Below, piece after piece: positions 59,575 through 64,000 of a stretch of DNA of 64,000 nt (positions within the stretch are counted from its first letter, which is position 1; the number at the start of each line of letters is the position of its first letter). The notes under the pieces were generated by a model, which had not been told where the DNA came from, made no database searches, and saw only the letters and a program-made list of their open reading frames with translations. The position numbers were made by a program, and so were the translations under genes. This DNA is from CAZLMW01 sp964560875. Its GTDB lineage: Bacteria > Myxococcota_A > UBA9042. Where the stretch lies: positions 1 to 64,000 of the forward strand of contig CAZLMW010000025.1 of assembly GCA_964560875.1 (NCBI GenBank), in the 5' to 3' direction.

Positions 59575-61953
59575 CTACCGGCGGCGACTGGCTTTGCTTT
59601 TGCGCCCAGCACCGGCTGCCGCTGCAATGCGCAGATCGAGCGCCGGAATCGCAGAGCCGGTGTAGAGCATCCGGTAGCGAATCCAGGACGTGACAACGCT
59701 CTTGACGTAGCGGCGGTTTTCGCGAAACGGAATGCGCTCAACGAACTCATCGAGCGCCGCGCGACGCCATCGTTTCAGCCACTTCTTGGTGTTGTGTGGA
59801 CCGGCGTTGTAGCCCGACGCGATGAGCGGGTACTGACCGCCGGTGATGTCGAGCAGCCGTCGCATGTACGCGGTGCCGAGGCGGATGTTCAGCGCGGGTT
59901 GGGTGAGCGAAGCGCGCGTGATGGGGCCCTTGTGTCCGATTCGGCGCGCGACGGCCTTGCCGGTTCCCGGCATCAACTGCAGCAGGCCAGTGGCGAGCAC
60001 AGGGCTGGTCGCGCGGGGGTTGAAGCGTGACTCCGACCGCATGATGGCCCAGATGAATGCCTCGTCCACGCGGTACCTCTTTGCCTCGCGCGTCACAGCG
60101 TCGCGGAATCCGCCGGGGCGGGGGTACGCGAGCTCCCAACGCTGCCGATTGCCGTCGACCGCAGGCCGCCGATCGAAAGAGTGATCGCGGCTGGCGATGG
60201 CGGTTGCCCGGGTGTGTTCGCCGACCGCGCCGTGGAGCATCGCGCGAAACATCTGCTGGTCCGGCTTGCGCTTGTCCCATTTTACAGCCGCCATCTCGGC
60301 GGCGGCGGAAGTAGCCATGCCAAGTCGAAGCAGCTCGATGCCCGCGAGCAGGTGGTCGTTGTCGAGCAGCTGCCGATTGGCCGCGAGCAGATCCGGGCTG
60401 CCCGCCCCGCTGCCGGTTTTCGGCGTGTGCTTGATACCGAGGTCGCCGAGCCGTCGCTGCGCCAGCATCCCGTACCAGGTCCATGGCGTCTGGTTGTTCA
60501 CCGACTTGTAGCTCGCGATCGCGGCTTTGCGCTTGCCCGACCGCTGTTCACAGACGCCCTGCCAGTAACGAATCCGTCCGACGTTGTAGATCTTGGATTC
60601 GCCGCGCGTGGCAGCTGTGGCGCGTTTGGCCGTTGAAATGCAGCGCTTCCACATCCGCGCCTGGACGTCCCGCCACAGCAGGTCCCAGCCGGCGTACTCG
60701 ACCATATCGCCGCCCAGCGTCAGGATCTTGGCAAGCATCTTGTCCGCGGCGGCCTGGCGGCCCATGGAGCGGAGAATTCGCGCCCGGTAACGCATGGTGT
60801 CATCGACCAACGTGGATTGCGGGGCGACCGCCGCGACTTCAGCGAACAGCTCGATCGCGCGGCGCCCGGAGGCCGAATTCATCTGACGTTTCGCCGCCCG
60901 ATAGCGGAGTTTGGCGGACCACGCGGTCTTTGGACACGTCTTGGCAAGACGGTCATAGAGCGCAGCGGCTTCCTTTCGGCGCGGCCACCACGTCTCGAGC
61001 GCTCGGGCCTTCACGACTCCAGCGTCGCACCACGTGCGGGACGCCTTCTTCGCGGCTTTCATCGCCTCGTCGGCGGTTGCGATGGCGAGCTTGCGCTTGT
61101 GTCGTTTGCGGGCGTTGCTTGCGCGCTGCAGCAGCTCTTTGGCCGACAAGCGTGCGTGTTCCCCGGGCAAGTCCTCGAGACGCTTTTCAGCCTGCTTGGC
61201 TGCGCTGGTGCCCGGGTGCTGGACCGAAATCGCGCGCAACCAGCGCGCTTCCTGTTTGGGTTTTCCCGCACCCGCCGCGGCCTCAGCGGTTTCGAGCAGC
61301 AACGACGCGGTCGCCCTGCCCGAACCGGCCGCTGTCGTGTAGGCCTTGAGAGCCTTGGCATGGTCGCCCTTCTGACGCCATGCGCGCCCGCGGACCTCGG
61401 TCGCCCGCCGTTTTCGCGCGTAGCCGTTTGAAATGCGGTCGAGGGCCTTCAGGGCGCGGTCGGGATCGCCCGCTGCGAGCCACGTCTCGGCTGCTCGAAG
61501 TGAGAGGTGGTCGCCCAGGAGCGGCGCGTTCTTGGCGAGCGCGTCGTAACCGCGTGCCGCGGCGCGAGGATGGCCGGCGTGTTCCTGGCACAGGTGCATC
61601 AGGATCGCAGCTTGTCGTCTTTGCGGGTGCCTGGCCTGGTCGGCGAGAAGCTTCGCGAAACCGGCTGCGCATCCGGCCCAGTCGCGCTTGTCGAACGCTT
61701 TGCGAGGCGCCGTTGCAGCGAGGTACGGCCGCATCTTGGCCGCCGCGTCACCCTCGCTCAGCAGCGTCTTCTTGACCGCCGCTTTGCTCGCTCCATCGGG
61801 GACTTCAGGCAGCGGCACATCGGCATTCACCGCCTTCGCGGGTATCGAAGGCGCGCCCGGGGTTGCCGGTCCTGCTGCTTGTTTGGCCACGGACTTGCCA
61901 CAGGCCATCGACGCCACCGAGGCGGCGATCACAAATACGCCGATCGCTCTCAT
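59575..61953 (-). CDS. Lipoprotein soluble lytic transglycosylase (SLT/Slt70-like)
   Basis: 792 residues. The signal MRAIGVFVIAASVASMAC ends in a lipobox. Residues of about 40-620 are alpha-helical superhelix (TPR/half-a-tetratricopeptide) repeats like the doughnut of Slt70. The C-terminal catalytic domain has the family 1 motifs FIWAIMRSESRFNPRATSPV (catalytic Glu in RSESRF), ATGLLQLMPGTGKAVARRIG, LNIRLGTAYMRRLL and YPLIASGYNAGPHNTKKWLK. It cleaves peptidoglycan with anhydromuramic ends; the products could feed the AmpG-like transporter at 35373. The start at 61953 is chosen for the lipoprotein signal; TTG 61998 is also open. Confidence 0.92.
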   Translation of the reverse strand: MRAIGVFVIAASVASMACGKSVAKQAAGPATPGAPSIPAKAVNADVPLPEVPDGASKAAVKKTLLSEGDAAAKMRPYLAATAPRKAFDKRDWAGCAAGFAKLLADQARHPQRRQAAILMHLCQEHAGHPRAAARGYDALAKNAPLLGDHLSLRAAETWLAAGDPDRALKALDRISNGYARKRRATEVRGRAWRQKGDHAKALKAYTTAAGSGRATASLLLETAEAAAGAGKPKQEARWLRAISVQHPGTSAAKQAEKRLEDLPGEHARLSAKELLQRASNARKRHKRKLAIATADEAMKAAKKASRTWCDAGVVKARALETWWPRRKEAAALYDRLAKTCPKTAWSAKLRYRAAKRQMNSASGRRAIELFAEVAAVAPQSTLVDDTMRYRARILRSMGRQAAADKMLAKILTLGGDMVEYAGWDLLWRDVQARMWKRCISTAKRATAATRGESKIYNVGRIRYWQGVCEQRSGKRKAAIASYKSVNNQTPWTWYGMLAQRRLGDLGIKHTPKTGSGAGSPDLLAANRQLLDNDHLLAGIELLRLGMATSAAAEMAAVKWDKRKPDQQMFRAMLHGAVGEHTRATAIASRDHSFDRRPAVDGNRQRWELAYPRPGGFRDAVTREAKRYRVDEAFIWAIMRSESRFNPRATSPVLATGLLQLMPGTGKAVARRIGHKGPITRASLTQPALNIRLGTAYMRRLLDITGGQYPLIASGYNAGPHNTKKWLKRWRRAALDEFVERIPFRENRRYVKSVVTSWIRYRMLYTGSAIPALDLRIAAAAGAGRKSKASRRR

Positions 61954-62059
61954 GTTCCACATCCGCGCCGAATGTCGCACAGAACCGGCGATGCGCAAGT
62001 CGATCCGCGTTCATCGGCTCGACACGTCGGTGCTACCCGCCAAATCGGGGCCAGGGGCG

Positions 62060-63130
62060 CTACGACTCGTCTTTTCGGCCGGTGACGCCGACCACCATGT
62101 CCGATTTGCGCCGCTCGCCGATCCCCGAGCTTCGCCGACGCCCATACGAAGACGTGGATCGAACACCTGTAATCGATGAAGTGCGGCGCCCTGTGAGGTC
62201 GGAATCGCGCCGACCCATCGTCTCGGAAACCCGCCGCGCCGCGCCAACATCCGAGGTGCGCCGGACCCCGCCGACGTCCGATGGTCGGCGATTGACAGTC
62301 AGGGCCGACGTCCGCCGCATCGATGCGCGACTGCCCGGCGCCTGGTCCTTGACGACATCGAGCCGTCCGACGATGTCGATCGCGAGAGGGTGGCTCATCA
62401 TCGCGGCGCCGCGTGCCTTGGCTTCGTCCATGCCCGATACGACCTGCGCGACCGCGAACGTATGGATGTCGACCACATCGCCAGGCGTGCCACCCAGCCG
62501 CTGAATCGTGGTCGCGATGTGGCGCAGCGGCGCGCGTGATTGGCGTTTTCCTTCGCGTCGGTTGCGGACCCATTCCACAAGCACCTGGGCGTAGGCATCG
62601 ACGGTTTCCTTGAACTTGTCCGGTCGCGATTGGCGCAGCAGCGGGTTCCAGCCCTTTGTCGCCGTGAGCCACCCGTTGACGATGTGTGTGCTGACCAGTT
62701 CGTAGGCCGTTGCCCGTCGTTCCGCGAGCCTCGCATCGTTCATCCGGTGCTGCCCGATCACCGAGCTGACCAAGAGGCGCGCCGACACGGCATTCAGTCG
62801 CTTTTCGTGCATGACATCGGACGCACCGGCCTGGAGGCAGAGGGCCTCGAAGCCGTCCGCCTCGCCACCGTAGACAACGGCCGTCGGCAGATCCGGGCGC
62901 GCCGAAAGGAACTGGCGCAACGCCTGTTCGATGGCCGGGTCGGGTTCGGTGAGATGCAGCAGCAACAGGTCGCCGCGGTTGGCGCGGATATAGTCCAGCG
63001 CCCCCGCATACGTCTCGACCCAGCCGATCTCGTATTCGTTGCGTCGGTCGCGATCGAAAAGCCGCGTGTACATGGACCGCTCGAGCTGACTGGCCGCGCG
63101 GATCGTGAGTCTCCAGGTGTTGATTGCCAT
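62060..63130 (-). CDS. Pseudo-receiver protein with nine-unit RRxS repeat tail
   Basis: 356 residues. Residues 30-125 look like a response-regulator receiver fold (LLLLHLTEPDPAIEQALRQFL, quoted in part; LPTAVVYGGEADGFEALCLQAGASDVMHEKRLN, in part) but the phospho-acceptor position, which follows the LLLLHL strand, is not a conventional DxxMP. Residues 130-262 are helical and unassigned (NGWLTATKGWNPLLR, TIQRLGGTPGDVVDIHTFA). The tail, residues 272-343, has RRTS, RRPS, RRTS, RRVS, RRDS, RRTS, RSTS, RRSS and RRKS at intervals of eight to nine residues. ATG 63130 follows GGAAAT; the frame is open to 63202. A signalling adaptor is likely; the partner kinase is unknown. Confidence 0.68.
   Translation of the reverse strand: MAINTWRLTIRAASQLERSMYTRLFDRDRRNEYEIGWVETYAGALDYIRANRGDLLLLHLTEPDPAIEQALRQFLSARPDLPTAVVYGGEADGFEALCLQAGASDVMHEKRLNAVSARLLVSSVIGQHRMNDARLAERRATAYELVSTHIVNGWLTATKGWNPLLRQSRPDKFKETVDAYAQVLVEWVRNRREGKRQSRAPLRHIATTIQRLGGTPGDVVDIHTFAVAQVVSGMDEAKARGAAMMSHPLAIDIVGRLDVVKDQAPGSRASMRRTSALTVNRRPSDVGGVRRTSDVGAARRVSETMGRRDSDLTGRRTSSITGVRSTSSYGRRRSSGIGERRKSDMVVGVTGRKDES
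62102..62317 (-). repeat. RRxS tandem motif region (coding)
   Basis: Nine RR-x-S or R-x-T-S motifs in 72 residues, spaced eight to nine residues apart, with Asp/Val/Gly between (RRTSDVG, RRPSDVG, RRVSETMG). DNA copies are only partly alike, so selection for the peptide pattern is more likely than recent duplication. Confidence 0.8.
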
Positions 63131-63235
63131 CGATTTCCATCGGTGAGTTCGAGAGGGGCCAATGAGGCGTGTAAGCATAGCGCTGACAACAGCGAGCGTC
63201 ATGTTCTAACGCCTTGGTTGCCGCTTTGCTAGCTA

Positions 63236-64000
63236 TCAGTGCTGCTGTTTGCGCTCGGTCACGCCGTTTTTGCGGCGCTGTCGCTCCTCTTTTTGGTCGT
63301 ATCGAAGCCACTTGAGGCGCAACAACTGCGCATCCGTGCCTGTTCCACCCGTGTAGCGATCTGCCGGGTACAGCCGATGCCCGGCCCAGATCGCATCAAG
63401 CCATGCGTACCAGCGCTCGAGTTGGCAGGCATCCAGCGGAAACGACCCATCGGAAAGCAACCGCGCTTTGTCTTCGCAGAGCTGGGGGAGCGTGCCCAGC
63501 GGGATCGTGCGGCGGCTCTTGGCTGACTGAACGTACGCGCTGCGTCGCCCGGTTCGACCGACCAGGAATGCAAAGCGGCGCCGATCTCCAAACACCGAGT
63601 AGCCGAGAAAGGAGTTGTCGAGCTTGGCGGTGTCCAAGCCCAACAGGTGCAGCATCGTGGGCGCGAGGTCGAGCTGGCTGCTCAAGACATCGACGGTCGC
63701 CGGCAGAGCGTGCAGCGGGTCGTGGATCAGCAAGGGCATTTGCGCAAACGCGCCGAAAAGCGCGTCGTTGCCGATGAGACGTTGGATCTTGCGTGTCGGC
63801 AGCTGGGCGTGGTCGCCGGTGATAACGACCAGCGTGCTGTCCCAAAGCCCCTTGGCCCGCAGCCCCGCGAGGATGCGGTCAACCGCCAGGTCGGTGCAGT
63901 AGAACCCGGAAAGCACACGTTCTCCGGCGATTTCAGCCGGCGGCTCACACGCAGGGTCCACGAAGCCCGGAAGGTGGCTGTCCACCGTCAACAGCGCGTA
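63236..64000 (-). CDS. Sulfatase-superfamily (LTA-synthase-like) protein, C-terminal part
   Basis: 254 residues visible; the gene runs off the end of the window and its N-terminus is outside. The visible part contains YALLTVDSHLPGFVDP, the metal-binding VVITGDHAQLPTRK motif, and PLLIHDPLHALPATVDVLSSQLDLAPTMLHLLG (in part), the pattern of the alkaline-phosphatase/sulfatase superfamily, as in LtaS/OpgB phosphoglycerol transferases. Such proteins act on the periplasmic side on membrane glycerophosphate or sulfate esters. The QKEERQRRKNGVTERKQQH tail is basic and unusual. Substrate class cannot be fixed without the upstream half. The nucleophile Thr/Ser is not in the visible sequence. Confidence 0.82.
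   Translation of the reverse strand, partial: YALLTVDSHLPGFVDPACEPPAEIAGERVLSGFYCTDLAVDRILAGLRAKGLWDSTLVVITGDHAQLPTRKIQRLIGNDALFGAFAQMPLLIHDPLHALPATVDVLSSQLDLAPTMLHLLGLDTAKLDNSFLGYSVFGDRRRFAFLVGRTGRRSAYVQSAKSRRTIPLGTLPQLCEDKARLLSDGSFPLDACQLERWYAWLDAIWAGHRLYPADRYTGGTGTDAQLLRLKWLRYDQKEERQRRKNGVTERKQQH

Overview
The window reads as one stretch of a high-G+C bacterial chromosome. The gene content suggests a Myxococcota- or Bradymonadota-like lineage of the old deltaproteobacteria. Pointers are a type IV pilin, several large secreted lipoproteins, a MopE-like protein full of CDGxDNDCDG motifs, an FG-GAP repeat protein ending in a GC motif, a membrane helix and arginines (MYXO-CTERM style), a kinase-like STAND protein with TPRs, an ECF sigma operon, and frequent GTG/TTG starts. 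This placement is inference from gene families; no rRNA, tRNA, insertion sequence, prophage or CRISPR array was seen. Genes are dense and no gap exceeds about 250 bases.

Region by region. 1-6400: a cysteine-rich pilin, then on the minus strand a cyclic-nucleotide-type MscS channel followed by a glutamine-synthetase-like enzyme, an aldehyde dehydrogenase and an iron alcohol dehydrogenase, a possible gamma-glutamylated amine or amino-alcohol catabolic set. 6400-8850: a Rieske oxygenase and a MATE exporter. 8926-11934: four overlapping genes (a secreted protein whose signal region is a 15-bp tandem repeat, an ECF sigma factor, a candidate anti-sigma factor, and a short S23-type four-helix protein). 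12132-15000: two secreted lipoproteins. 15052-19584: a 1510-residue Pls-type NRPS-like membrane enzyme. 19600-25440: an outer-membrane-like protein, a phytochelatin-synthase-like cysteine protein, a DsbD-alpha-like protein, a DMT transporter, a tandem DsbA-like protein and HolA. 25443-33535: the FG-GAP protein and the divergent MopE-like lipoprotein. 33778-41168: uridine kinase, alpha/beta hydrolase, AmpG-like transporter, a DUF459-like SGNH protein and a pseudokinase-STAND-TPR protein. 41175-47336 (minus): a compact run of carotenoid oxygenase, RND exporter, TetR, YhhQ queuosine-precursor transporter and phytochelatin synthase, with a second TetR divergent. 48192-54617: pyroglutamyl peptidase, radical SAM protein, a UbiU/UbiV-like U32 pair, a thioesterase and a DprE2/DprE1-like pair. 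54646-64000: a lipoprotein of thirteen 27-residue four-cysteine repeats, a hypothetical protein, a membrane-spermidine-synthase-like fusion, a lytic transglycosylase, a pseudo-receiver protein with an RRxS repeat tail, and the C-terminal end of a sulfatase-superfamily protein.

Two themes link separate loci. First, exported thiol and metal chemistry: MopE-like protein, four-cysteine repeat lipoprotein, cysteine-rich pilin, two phytochelatin-synthase-fold proteins, and the Dsb-type proteins that could fold them. Second, a translation-start pattern: many genes have a Shine-Dalgarno sequence, but six transcription-unit-leading genes without one carry a -10-like hexamer exactly six bases before the start codon, the geometry of leaderless mRNAs.
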